A DNA stretch of 64,000 nt, taken from Roseitalea porphyridii. GTDB taxonomy: Bacteria; Pseudomonadota; Alphaproteobacteria; Rhizobiales; Rhizobiaceae. Location of the stretch: the NCBI RefSeq assembly GCF_004331955.1, contig NZ_CP036532.1, forward strand, positions 3,311,501 to 3,375,500, read 5' to 3'. Of this stretch, positions 24,635 to 34,300 are shown piece after piece (the stretch's first letter is position 1; each line of letters starts with the position of its first letter). The translations under genes were made by a program, and so were the position numbers. A model generated the notes under the pieces. That model did not search any database, was not told the DNA's origin, and saw nothing but the letters and a program-made list of their open reading frames with translations.

Positions 24635-25609
24635 TCATTGCATCACTTCGGAGACGTTGTCGGGCGTGTAGATGCCGACGCCCGTGTCAAGATCGTCGAT
24701 CGGTTCACCGCCCAGGAAGGTGACCAACAGGTTGACCGCCTCGTAGCCCTGTCGCTCGGGCGCCTGATCGATCGTCGCCTGGATCACGCCGTCGGCGACC
24801 AGCTCGACCGTCTGATCCAGCAGGTCGAAGCCGACGACCTTGACGTCTCCTACGCGATTGTTGCGTTCGACCCACTCGCCCGCCGCCGGCGTCGAGCAGC
24901 ATTCGAGCGACAGAATGCCATCGATGTTCGGGTCGGCCAGCATGGCGTTCTCGATGGCGGCGAAGATCTCCTGCGGATCGGTGCCCGTGTTGAGCGTGCG
25001 AACGACCTCGATCCCGTCGTGCTCGCCAAGCGCCTCGCGCGCGCCGCTTTCGCGATCGAGCGACCATTGGGCGGCGGCATCGAGCGTGGTGATCATGACC
25101 CGGCCTTCGCCATCGAGCACCTCTGCCATCAGCTTGCCGGCCTCCCGGCCCGATTGCACGAGGTCCTGGCCCGCGAAGACGAGCCGATCGCTGTCGGGGT
25201 TGTCGGTGTTGTAGCTGATCACCGGAATGCCGGCTTCGACAAGGCGGTTGATCAGTGGTGCGAGGGCATCGGTGCTGACCGAGGAGATCGCCAGGCCGTC
25301 CATCTGGTCCATCAGTGTCTCGATTTCGGAGATCTGCGCGTCCGCATCCGCACCGACCGGGCCGATGAAGCGCGCGTTGACATTGTCGGCCTCGTCGGCC
25401 CGTTCGACGCCAGCCCTGACGAACGGCGCGAACTCGTTCGAGACGTCATGATAGGACACGAAGATATCCAGCGGCTCCCCGGCCTCGATGCTCTCGGCGA
25501 TGCGCGGTGCAAGTTCGAATTCTTCCAGGCTTACCGGATCCGCGTTGGCCGCGAGCGGCATCGTGGCGATGCCGGCCATGAGGGCAGTTGTTGCGAGCAG
25601 TCTTTTCAT
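24635..25609 (-). CDS. Ribose-type sugar ABC transporter substrate-binding protein
   Basis: This 324-residue periplasmic receptor has a Sec signal peptide ('MKRLLATTALMAGIATMPLAANA', ending about residue 23). The mature part fits the LacI/RbsB-type periplasmic-binding fold: 'DQMDGLAISSVSTDALAPLINRLVEAGIPVISYNTD' is the characteristic hinge-and-pocket segment (only fragments quoted). ATG 25609 is favoured. A longer open frame upstream lacks a signal. It lies between the permease and ATPase genes in the same transcript. Confidence 0.93.
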   Translation of the reverse strand: MKRLLATTALMAGIATMPLAANADPVSLEEFELAPRIAESIEAGEPLDIFVSYHDVSNEFAPFVRAGVERADEADNVNARFIGPVGADADAQISEIETLMDQMDGLAISSVSTDALAPLINRLVEAGIPVISYNTDNPDSDRLVFAGQDLVQSGREAGKLMAEVLDGEGRVMITTLDAAAQWSLDRESGAREALGEHDGIEVVRTLNTGTDPQEIFAAIENAMLADPNIDGILSLECCSTPAAGEWVERNNRVGDVKVVGFDLLDQTVELVADGVIQATIDQAPERQGYEAVNLLVTFLGGEPIDDLDTGVGIYTPDNVSEVMQ

Positions 25610-25646
25610 CTTGGTTTCCTCCCAGTTTGGTCCGGCATTGCGCCGG

Positions 25647-26708
25647 TCAAGTCGATCGTGACCGCATGCTCCATTTGTCGATCGCGACCGCAATGATGAT
25701 GACGAGGCCGATCATGACCTCCTGCATGAAGGGCGACACGCCCATGAGAACCAGGCCGTTGCGCAGCACGCCGATGACCAGAACCCCGAGGACGGTGCCC
25801 AGAACCGTGCCGATTCCCCCTGCCAGCGAGGCACCGCCTATGACGACGGCGGCGATGACGTCGAGTTCCAGGCCAAGGCCGGTCCGTCCGGCCTGACCGC
25901 TTGGAAGGAAGGCCATCGACAGGATGCCGGCCAGCGCCGCCAGCGTTCCCATGATCACGAACGCCCAGATCTTTACGCTTTGAACGTGGATGCCTGACAC
26001 CCGCGCGGCCTTGGCGCTGCCACCAACCGCGAACACCCGAAAGCCGAAGGCCGTGCGTGACAGAAGCAGCCAGCCTAGCGCCGCAACTGCGGCGAAAAAG
26101 ACGAGCTGCATCGGCACCACGCCGAAAAGATAGCCCTGCCCCATGAACTCGAACCGGGCCAACACGTCGGGCGCCGCGCCGTTGCGCTCGTTCACCGTGA
26201 CGGGCTGCCCGCCCGTCAGAAGGAGGGCCGAGCCCCTGATGATCGACAGCATCCCCAGCGTGGCAATCAGCGAAGGCAGTCGGCCGTAGGTCGACAACAG
26301 CCCGTTCGCAAGTCCGACGGCTGCACCGATCAGCAGGCCGGCTCCGAGCGCGGGCAGAAGCGGCCAGCCCGAGATGATGAACATGCCAGTGGCAAGCCCG
26401 CCCAATGCATAGGTCGAACCGACCGAAAGATCGATCTCACCGGAAACCAGCACGAAGGTCATGCCGATCGCCATGATCCCGAGCAGCGATATCTGACGGC
26501 CGACGTTCAGAAGGTTGGTCGTCGTCAGGAAGCTCTCGGTCGCGAACGCGAGAAACAGGCACATGACGACCAGCGCAAGGAAGACCCCGGTTTCCTTGGC
26601 GGTCAGCACGCGCCTTGCCAACGAAACGCGCGTCGGAGAATAGCGCGGGGAGCCCGCCGTGGGCGGCATCGATTTCAATCCGCCTCCGGCGCTGGCTTCA
26701 TCGGTCAT
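25647..26708 (-). CDS. Ribose-type sugar ABC transporter permease
   Basis: This 353-residue inner-membrane permease has about eight to ten helices and the RbsC motifs 'GMTFVLVSGEIDLSVGS' (residues about 82-98) and 'AVVIGGASLAGGIGTVLGTVLG'. An unusually long cytoplasmic N-terminus of about 37 residues precedes helix 1. Its ATG overlaps the stop of the dioxygenase gene by 4 bp (26705-26708), so dioxygenase and transporter are translationally coupled. Confidence 0.93.
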   Translation of the reverse strand: MTDEASAGGGLKSMPPTAGSPRYSPTRVSLARRVLTAKETGVFLALVVMCLFLAFATESFLTTTNLLNVGRQISLLGIMAIGMTFVLVSGEIDLSVGSTYALGGLATGMFIISGWPLLPALGAGLLIGAAVGLANGLLSTYGRLPSLIATLGMLSIIRGSALLLTGGQPVTVNERNGAAPDVLARFEFMGQGYLFGVVPMQLVFFAAVAALGWLLLSRTAFGFRVFAVGGSAKAARVSGIHVQSVKIWAFVIMGTLAALAGILSMAFLPSGQAGRTGLGLELDVIAAVVIGGASLAGGIGTVLGTVLGVLVIGVLRNGLVLMGVSPFMQEVMIGLVIIIAVAIDKWSMRSRST

Positions 26709-27469
26709 TGGACGTTCATGAAGCTGCCGGCCGGCACGGGCTTCAGCTCTTCAAAATTGCCGTAGTCGCGTGCGCGAACGAAGGGCGCGTTGTGAGCTGC
26801 GTTGTAGGAGCAGATGTAGCCCCAACGATAGGTGTCGCTTGTGTTGGCGTCGGACCGGTGCAAGAGATTGCAATGGAAGACAAGGGCGTCACCGGGTTCC
26901 ATTTCGACATAGACGTGTTCGAACCGCTCGACTGCCGCCTCAAGGTAGGGCTTTTCGACATTTGTCTGCCCGTCCTCGCGGATATGGTTGAGGCGGCCCA
27001 GGATGTGCGAGCCCTTCAGGACCTGCAGGCAGCCGTTGGCCTTGTTGGAAGGATCGAGTGCGATCCAGATCGACAGCATCTCCGGAGAAAGACAGCCATT
27101 GTTGTACCAGTAGCCGAAATCCTGGTGCCATTCCCACGCGCCGCCCTCCCGCGGCTGCTTCATGGTCATCTTGTGACTGTAGAGGTAGATGTCCTCGCCG
27201 ATCAGCGCTTCGGACATGCGCACGAGGCGCTCGTCACGGGCGAGCAGCCCGTACTTGTCGTCGCCGGCCGAGTTCCAAAGCTTCAGGAGGGTCTTGTTGC
27301 CGGCGCTGTCGCCCTTCTCCATGACCGAGCCGGACCTGCTCTCTTCCTCGAGCTGCCTTCTGGCCGCATCGCGGAAATCGGCCACCTCGCCATCGGACAA
27401 AAACCCTTTGCGAACGAAGAACCCGTCCGCCTCATAGGCGCGCGTTTCGGCCCTTGTCGGCACGAGCAT
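26705..27469 (-). CDS. Phytanoyl-CoA dioxygenase (PhyH)-family Fe(II)/2-oxoglutarate enzyme
   Basis: This 254-residue protein fits the PhyH family of non-haem iron dioxygenases. The facial triad is visible as His-x-Asp in 'WEWHQDFGYWYN' (residues about 130-141) and the distal His in 'CNLLHRSDANTS'. The conserved 2-oxoglutarate-binding Arg is probably in 'SDTYRWGY'. It is the first gene of the sugar operon, with GGGAGG 5 bases before ATG 27469. PhyH enzymes hydroxylate or O-dealkylate many small molecules, so an oxidative trimming step on the imported compound is plausible. The exact chemistry is unknown. Confidence 0.88.
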   Translation of the reverse strand: MLVPTRAETRAYEADGFFVRKGFLSDGEVADFRDAARRQLEEESRSGSVMEKGDSAGNKTLLKLWNSAGDDKYGLLARDERLVRMSEALIGEDIYLYSHKMTMKQPREGGAWEWHQDFGYWYNNGCLSPEMLSIWIALDPSNKANGCLQVLKGSHILGRLNHIREDGQTNVEKPYLEAAVERFEHVYVEMEPGDALVFHCNLLHRSDANTSDTYRWGYICSYNAAHNAPFVRARDYGNFEELKPVPAGSFMNVQ

Positions 27470-27573
27470 ACATTCCTCCCAATCCTGCGCGGCTTCTGAT
27501 CGCCGGCTTTGCGTGCGCAGTCGTTTTACGCTGCCCAACTGTGCGCATCTTATCTCGGCAACGGCCTTGGGAA

Positions 27574-28470
27574 ATGGACAGTCTGGCTGCATGCATGTAT
27601 GAAACGCGCATGGCCCAGCCTTATCGCGCGGCATCCATACGGATCAGCCAGTATTACGTTCCGGACGCCCGGATACGGGGCGGATTGACGACGGTGCTGC
27701 GGGCCGGCTGGCTCGATGCTCTGCCTGGAGGCGGCATCCGCCGGGACGAGTGTCCAGGCGACGACGTGCTGTATTGCCTGTCCGGACGCGGTCAGGTCGA
27801 AACGGACGGTCTGGGTTTTGATCTGACGGCAGGCCAGTTGGCCTGGATCGCCGGCGACAAGCCGCATGGCCATTGTGCCGACCGGCGCGATCCCTGGTCC
27901 GTGATGTGGCTCCGCCTGGATGGACCTGATCTGGGCACGCTCAGAGAGCGGATTTTCGGTGCCGGGCGCTCACGAATGACGATCTCCGAGGGCTCCGAAT
28001 TGATCGGATGGTTCCAGAGCCTGTTCCAGATCCTCGAGACGCAGCGTGTCGACACGGACTTGAGGCTGAACGCGGCCGTCGCGGCCTTTCTGCAAATCCT
28101 TGGCCGGCAACGTGAACCGCGGGCCCACGCCGGGGTTCCAGCGCCCCTGGAAAGACTCCGGCACATGATAGCCGCTAATCCGGAGCGCGCTTGGCTCGCC
28201 GACGACATGGCCGATGTCGCCGGCGTGAGCCCATCGCAGCTTCGCCGCCTTTTCCGCCAATATCTCAACACGACGCCCCGCGCTCATCTGCGGCACCAGC
28301 GCCTGGCAATGGCCCAGCGCATGATGCTGGAATCTTCACTTTCCTTGCAGGAGATCGCGATCGCTTGCGGTTTCTGCGACGGCTATCATTTCAGCCGTGA
28401 TTTCCGTCGCGTCGTCGGTCGATCCCCAACCGACTGGCGAAAGTCCGAACTGGGTATGCGGAGCGCCTGA
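27574..28470 (+). CDS. AraC-family transcriptional regulator
   Basis: This protein of about 298 residues has an N-terminal cupin-like ligand-binding domain ('SGRGQVETDGLGFDLTAGQLAWIAGD', quoted as an indicator) and a C-terminal AraC double helix-turn-helix ('MADVAGVSPSQLRRLFRQY' and 'LQEIAIACGFCDGYHFSRDFRR'). It is transcribed away from the dioxygenase-transporter operon and probably activates it in response to the imported sugar. Start choice is uncertain: ATG 27574, 27595 and 27610 are all in frame, and none has a strong ribosome-binding site. Longer in-frame extensions overlap the divergent gene. Confidence 0.88.
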   Translation: MDSLAACMYETRMAQPYRAASIRISQYYVPDARIRGGLTTVLRAGWLDALPGGGIRRDECPGDDVLYCLSGRGQVETDGLGFDLTAGQLAWIAGDKPHGHCADRRDPWSVMWLRLDGPDLGTLRERIFGAGRSRMTISEGSELIGWFQSLFQILETQRVDTDLRLNAAVAAFLQILGRQREPRAHAGVPAPLERLRHMIAANPERAWLADDMADVAGVSPSQLRRLFRQYLNTTPRAHLRHQRLAMAQRMMLESSLSLQEIAIACGFCDGYHFSRDFRRVVGRSPTDWRKSELGMRSA

Positions 28471-28705
28471 ACGCGGTAGGCCGCTCAAGCTCCATCAAGC
28501 AGCCGCCGTGTAGATGTGACGCCGCCTGAGGACCGGGGTTAAGAAGTCGCGCGTCAATTGTCCGAGTCGCCCCGCCTCCTTCGACGAGCGTAGCCATCTG
28601 TCAAACATCAGCGCCTATCGGACATCAGGTTTGATTTCAAAGTGGAGGGTTTCGGGCTCATCGTAATCGACAAGGAATGGAGATGGGACAGAAACGCGAG
28701 ACGCA
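28471..28705. other. Intergenic DNA after the AraC gene
   Basis: I see no credible gene, RNA or terminator in these 235 bases. Composition and short broken frames suggest decayed mobile-element or deletion-scar DNA leading into the P-type ATPase remnant. Confidence 0.4.
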
Positions 28706-29174
28706 GTGACCGCTAGCCCGCAAAGACAGTATCTTGCTATATTCTCTGGGTGGGGTCACGGTTTGGGCGCCGATTCACAGGTCTGGCGGATAATCCGTGT
28801 CTCATGTCTGATGGCCGGAGCGGCATTTACCGCCTTCATCTGGTCTACGGGCCGAGGTGAGAGCGTCGAACATGCACGTACGCTGGCGGTCAATGCGATC
28901 GTAATGCTGGAAATATTCTATCTTCTCTCCGTGCGAGCGCTGGGATCGAACAGCCTGAGCATGGAGACGTTCGTGGGATCGCGCCCTGGTCGTACTTGGC
29001 GTCGGTCTCAGCCTTATTCTCCAGACGATGTTTACCTACACGCCCATGATGCAGCTGGTCTTCCAATCAGGGGCGATATCTGCTGCCGATCTGGGGGCTG
29101 TACTACTCAAGGGATTGGGAATGCTGCTCATATTGGAGACGGAGAAGGCTCTGCGACGCTGGCTCCAGAGCTGA
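28706..29174 (+). pseudogene. P-type cation ATPase C-terminal fragment, frameshifted
   Basis: The plus strand encodes the last transmembrane region of a Ca2+/Na+-type P-type ATPase. The first frame gives 'VWRIIRVSCLMAGAAFTAFIW' and 'ARTLAVNAIVMLEIFYLLSVR' followed by 'SMETFVGSR'. Near 28985 the reading shifts by one base and continues 'LVVLGVGLSLILQTMFTYTPM' and 'LGMLLILETEKALRRWLQS' to a TGA at 29172-29174. The catalytic phosphorylation (DKTGT) and nucleotide domains are absent from the window. It is therefore a truncated and frameshifted relic, about 150 codons of a protein usually near 900. Confidence 0.85.
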
Positions 29175-29278
29175 TTGGGCCTATTTAATTTGGCCAGATC
29201 GGGCGCCGAGCATCCCCGTGCCGTACTGGGTGGCACCCGCCTGATGCCGCACCGACCACCGCCCGCCCCCTTGCTCGG

Positions 29279-30187
29279 TTAGTGCGGCACATCTTTTCCG
29301 ACTTCCAATAGGATGTCGAGGAAGGCTCGGACGGCAGGCACGCTCGCACGGCGCGGCGGGAACGATGCAAATATCTCTACGCCGGGGCCGGCGAAGCCAG
29401 GAAGTGCACATAGAAACTCGCCGCTCTCGACCCGTGGCTCGCCGAACGCTGCAGGCAGCAATGCAACTCCCGATCCCGCCCTGATTATGCCAAGTGCGAC
29501 GGTCGGATCTCCGACCGTGCACATTGGTTTAGAGACGAGTTTGACGGACTTACCATCGGAATTTTTTAGGTGCCATTCATGTGGAGAGCCAGGGACATTG
29601 ACGATAATGCGTCCCAATGCTTCCACCTCTTTCGGATTTCCTAGATCGAGACGACCTTCGACCTTTTTGGAGACATACAGACGCAGTGTCGTTCCTGCGA
29701 TCTTCCTTGCGATCAGATAGGGTTCTTCGGGTCGTCCGAGGCGCAGCACGACATCAAGTTCCTCGGCCAATGGATCAGGACCAAGCGCGGTGACCGTCAC
29801 CGATGGTTCGATCTTGGGATAGCGCTGACCGATGCGTGCGAGCACGGGGCCGAGCAATTGCTGAGCCGACAGGGCACTGGCTGCAATTCGTAATGCGCCA
29901 CCAGGCTCGCCTCTTGCCGAGCGCAGTATCTCCTCGGCATCCGACCCGGCACGCGTCGCCGCGCTGGCGCACTCAATCAGACTGTTTCCGGCTTGCGTCA
30001 ACTGCAGGCCATTGCTGACGCGATCGAACAGCGGCATACCGGCGGTCTGCTCAAGACGGGCCAAGGCGCGCGACAAGGTGGCTTTGGGCACGCCAAATCG
30101 ACGCGCCGCCGCGGTGATTCCGCCAGCTTCATGCAGAAGGAAGAAGAGCCTCAGATCATCAACACTGATTCGGTCGCTGAGTGGCAT
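29279..30187 (-). CDS. LysR-family transcriptional regulator
   Basis: This 302-residue regulator has an N-terminal winged helix ('GGITAAARRFGVPKATLSRALARLE', residues about 22-46) and a C-terminal effector-binding domain ending 'VRAFLDILLEVGKDVPH'. The HTH spacing and 'RALARLE' pattern place it in the CrgA/AaeR-like group. The gene lies 190 bp downstream of the hydrolase gene on the same strand. Its target is not obvious, but the RND efflux genes upstream are candidates. Confidence 0.92.
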   Translation of the reverse strand: MPLSDRISVDDLRLFFLLHEAGGITAAARRFGVPKATLSRALARLEQTAGMPLFDRVSNGLQLTQAGNSLIECASAATRAGSDAEEILRSARGEPGGALRIAASALSAQQLLGPVLARIGQRYPKIEPSVTVTALGPDPLAEELDVVLRLGRPEEPYLIARKIAGTTLRLYVSKKVEGRLDLGNPKEVEALGRIIVNVPGSPHEWHLKNSDGKSVKLVSKPMCTVGDPTVALGIIRAGSGVALLPAAFGEPRVESGEFLCALPGFAGPGVEIFASFPPRRASVPAVRAFLDILLEVGKDVPH

Positions 30188-30377
30188 GTCAGGTTTTCCG
30201 CCATTGGTCGCGTATTGCAGGCCTATTGAAGAGCCCCTCGGCTTGCCGGAGGCTTGTTGTTGCAGGCGTATTGTGGCGGCGGCTGGTTGGTCAGTTCTCC
30301 CGCCTGTTGCCGATGCTGCATGACGGTCGGCGGTCTGTCACCGATTGCACCATTGAGTACCATGCAGTTCATTTCGC

Positions 30378-31319
30378 TCATCCCTCGTGCGATGCCCTGA
30401 TTGAGCGGATCAGACGTAAGGCTTCCGACGATGTTGCCGCCGCGAAATGGGGATTTCCGGCATCGCCTATGCCCGTAAGGTCTAGCACAGCGATCCCCGC
30501 TGCCTGCAGACGCTCGATATCAGGCGTTGCCCCGATGCGCGCGGGTCGACCGGACAGTCGCGCAGAAAGCCGGAGGACCGGATCGTTGCGCGCTACAATA
30601 ACAAGCATCCGCGGCTTGGGTCCGATATCCTCGACGAGGCCGAAGAACACGTCCGGGTCGATATCCGGCGGTAAGAGAACGAGCCCTTCGACAAGAGCCT
30701 TGGGCGGGCGCCCTTCGAGGCTCGCCTCACGAAGGGCTTCTAGGGCCAGAAGGCCACCGAGGGAATGGGCCAGCACGAAGACGCGCTGCCCGGAGGCACG
30801 GTGCAGCTCGGCGATCAGATCCTTGGCCAGGCTTCTGGCGTGCAGAACGCTGTCCCGGTCATGCAGATATCCAGCTGCCCGCGCCGCCGAGGGCCAGGCG
30901 AAGGCCACCAGCCGACCGGGCAGCCCCAGATCCTCCGCCATCTGGGCAATGCGATAGACCGCTTCGGCGGGCGTGTTGTTGAAGCCATGAATCCATAGGA
31001 TCGGCGCGTCTGGCCCCTGCAACTCCGCCGGCAGATCCGGGATAGGCGCGGTCCCGGCAACTGAAAAGCCACCCGGGCCAAGCGGCATTACACCGGGCGC
31101 GCGGCCCTGGGGCATGGCGACATCGACCGCCAACAAGCTCAACGTATTCCGCCGAGTGACGCCCGCGCGCGCCCCGCCCGGCGCCGCATTTGTCGCCATC
31201 AGCACACGCCGCGTCCGCCCAACGGGCCCGCCCGCCTGAACGAAAGCGCCACGGTGGCCGCAACCTGCAAGGGCCAGGCTGCCCGCCAAGACCGTGCGCC
31301 TTGAAAGAACAGACGTCAT
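30378..31319 (-). CDS. Alpha/beta hydrolase lipoprotein (DUF900-like)
   Basis: This 313-residue protein starts with a lipoprotein signal whose lipobox is 'LALAGC' with acylated Cys at residue 20. The alpha/beta-hydrolase core shows 'ILWIHGFNNTP' (oxyanion region, about residue 108), the nucleophile motif 'LAHSLGG' with Ser at 186, and a later 'DLTGIGDAGNPHF' segment carrying candidate Asp and His. The DUF900 family comprises serine esterases of unknown substrate. Its ATG overlaps the RND pump stop as ATGA (31316-31319), so it is coupled to the pump and may modify exported or envelope compounds. Confidence 0.82.
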   Translation of the reverse strand: MTSVLSRRTVLAGSLALAGCGHRGAFVQAGGPVGRTRRVLMATNAAPGGARAGVTRRNTLSLLAVDVAMPQGRAPGVMPLGPGGFSVAGTAPIPDLPAELQGPDAPILWIHGFNNTPAEAVYRIAQMAEDLGLPGRLVAFAWPSAARAAGYLHDRDSVLHARSLAKDLIAELHRASGQRVFVLAHSLGGLLALEALREASLEGRPPKALVEGLVLLPPDIDPDVFFGLVEDIGPKPRMLVIVARNDPVLRLSARLSGRPARIGATPDIERLQAAGIAVLDLTGIGDAGNPHFAAATSSEALRLIRSIRASHEG

Positions 31320-34300
31320 GCGGGGGCTTCCCGCACCGGTGCATCTTTCGCGGCCAACCGGAACGCCACACGATAAAGCGCTGGCACCCAGAAGAGGGCC
31401 AGGAGGGCGGCAAGACCCAGACCGCCGATCATCAGGGTGGCCATCGGCTCCCACAGGGCACCGCCGGCGATCGCCATCGGCATCAGCCCGATCACAGTGG
31501 TCAGCGAGGTCAGCAGGATCGGACGCAGCCGTTTCTTCGCGGCCTCCACGATCGCCTCGTTCAGGGGGTTTTCCTCCCGCTCCAGGTCGATCTGGTCGAT
31601 CAGCACGATCACGTTGTTCGCTATAATACCGGTCAGCGCCAGTAGCCCAAGGATGCCGAAGAAGCTCAATGGCTGGCCGGTCGCGTTCAGCGTCGGCCCG
31701 ACACCCGCGATGACCAGCGGCACGGCGGCGAGCGTGATGCCCACCCGGCGGAAGCTGTTGAACTGGATCATCAGCGCCAGCACCATCACGATCCCCGCCA
31801 CGGGAAGGCCCCCGCCAAGAAGGACCCGCACGTCTTCGGCAGCCTCGATCTCACCACCGATATTGATGGTGTACGCCGGGCCGAGTTCCTCGGCGATGCG
31901 GTCAAGCTCCGGCTGTACGATCTCCAGAAGGTCGTAGGCGGACATCGTTTCGGGGATGGCCGACACCGTGATCGTGCGTTGCTGATCCACCCGGCGCATC
32001 GTCGCGATCTCGGGTCTTGGAGCGATCTCGGCGAACTGGTCCAGCGACAGGATCTTTCCGTCGGCCTCGATGGCGGCGTTCGCAATCGCCTCGAAGTCCG
32101 TCCGGTCTTCGCCCGCGCCACGCAACACGATGGGGATCAGGTCGTCGCCTTGGCGCAGGGTGCTGAATTGCCGCCCGTCGAAGAAGCCTTCGAGCGCTTC
32201 CGCGACATCGCGGGAGGTGAGCCCATATTCGCGGATGCGGTCCTGGGCGATCTGGATCGTGCCGGTCAATTGCCGACCGCCCCAGTCCTCGCGGTTCTGG
32301 ATCAGGCCCGGCACCTCGCCGAAGGCCGCGCGCACTTGCAGCGCTGCATCGAGCAGGCGGTCCGCATCGGGTCCGGAAATCTCCACATCCACAGCCGGTT
32401 CACGCCCGCCCATGGCGAGGCGCTTTAGCCGCACGGAGGCGCCTGGCATCGCCTCGGCCACGTAGGCGCGTGCGCGGTCCAGCACCGCACCGGAGCTTTC
32501 GAAATCCACGGTGTTGATCACCATGAAGGCGGAGGCCGGATCGGTATCCGCCGGATCGAGTGACAGCACGAACCTCGGCCCGCCCGCGCCGATGAAGCCG
32601 GTTACGCCGGTGACTTCGGGGTTTTCCTCGCCCGTCAGCCATGCGGTCAGGTCATTGGCCGCGGTCTCCGTCGCCGCGATGTCGGAGCCGCGCGGCAGGT
32701 CAATATAGGCGAGGATTTGCGCCCGATCGCTGAGCGGAAACATCTGCTGGCGCACGTTGCCCATCTGGCTTGCGCCCGCGATGACCACCGCGATGACCGC
32801 GCCTATGACAAAGATGGGCGCCCGTACCACACCCCGCACAAGCCAACCGTAAGCGTCGGCGACATAGTCGAACAGACCGCGCCGGTCCGCTGCGTCTGCT
32901 TTCGGGGCCGGGATTGCCCAGACCGCAAGCCGAGGAAGGAGATAGAGCGCCGACAGGTAGCTTCCTGCGAGCATCAGCATGACAACAGTGCCGAGCGAAT
33001 AGCCGTATTGGCCTTCGGTTCCTTCCAGAAGAAAGAGGGGCAGAAAGGCGGCCACAGTCGTGGACGACGCCACGAAAAGCGGAAGGGCGTATTGATGACC
33101 GGCGGCCAATGCCGCATCCCGTCTCGCCTCTCCCGCGCCGATGCGTCGCTGGATGTCCTCAACGATGACGACGCCATTGTCGACCAGGATGCCCAGGCTG
33201 ATGATGATCGCAGCGATAGAGACCTGTTGTAGTCCCACGCCGACACTCGGCATCAACGCGAAGGAAAAGCTGATCGCCAGCGGCACGATGGCCGCGACCA
33301 CGAGCGCCGTCTTCAGCCCGAGAAAGACCAGCATCACCAGGAACACGACCGCGATCGTCTGCGCCATGTTCACGAGCGCGCCGTTGACCGACGCCTCGAC
33401 AACTTCGGGCTGAAAGGTGCTGATCATGGCCTCGATCCCGATGGGCTGATCGGCCACGAAACCGTCGATCACGGCCTGCAATTCCGGGCCAAGTGCGGTG
33501 ATGTCCACGCCTTCACCCATCTCGACAGCCACGACGATGGCGGGTCGTCCGTTCTGGAACACGGGCCGCGTGGCGGGGGACTCGTTTTCCAGGGTCACCT
33601 CGACCAGATCGCCGAGCCGGACCAGTCGGGCATCGCCGCGGCCGCCCGACAGGTCCACGAGAAGGTTCTCGATATCCTCGACCGACTGGAAATCACCGGT
33701 CGTTTCCAGCGGCACCCGCGCCTCGCCGGTCACAACGGATCCCGCTGGCAGGCGCACGTTCTGCCCCTGCAACGCGGCCAGAACAGGGTTTAGAGTTGCG
33801 CCCAAGGATGCGAGCCGCGCGCGGTCAACGGCCAAAGTGACGACCTGCGACTGCGTGCCATGAAGCGACACGGCCGCGATATCGGGCAGCGCGTAGAGAC
33901 GGTCGCGTAGTTCTCTCGCCGCCTCCTCGATCTCATTCAGCGCGAAGCCCTCGCCCGTTATGGCGACCGTCGCCACCGCAACATCACCAAAGTCGGTATT
34001 CACGATCGGTCCGCGGGTGCCTTCCGGCAGATTCCCAGCCAGCGCCTCCATGTCGTTGCGGATTTCATCGAACACATTCGTGAGATCTTGCTCGGCCACC
34101 GCATCCGCCAGATCCACCTGCAACACCGCGACGCCTCCGGTCAGTTGTGTTCGCACCTCATCAACGCCCGGAATGGCTCGCACGGCCTCCTCCAACGGCA
34201 TGGCGACGAGTTCTTCCAGCTGTTCCAGGCGCAGGCCCGGGTTGGCGGCAGTCACGATTGCGGTGCGGATGATAATCTCCGGGTCTTCGCGTTTCGGCAG

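Noticed and set aside
23738-25696. A long plus-strand open frame opposite the ribose-type ABC genes
   Set aside because: It lies exactly antisense to genes with clear ABC ATPase and receptor motifs. High GC makes long antisense frames common, and its translation has no recognisable domain.
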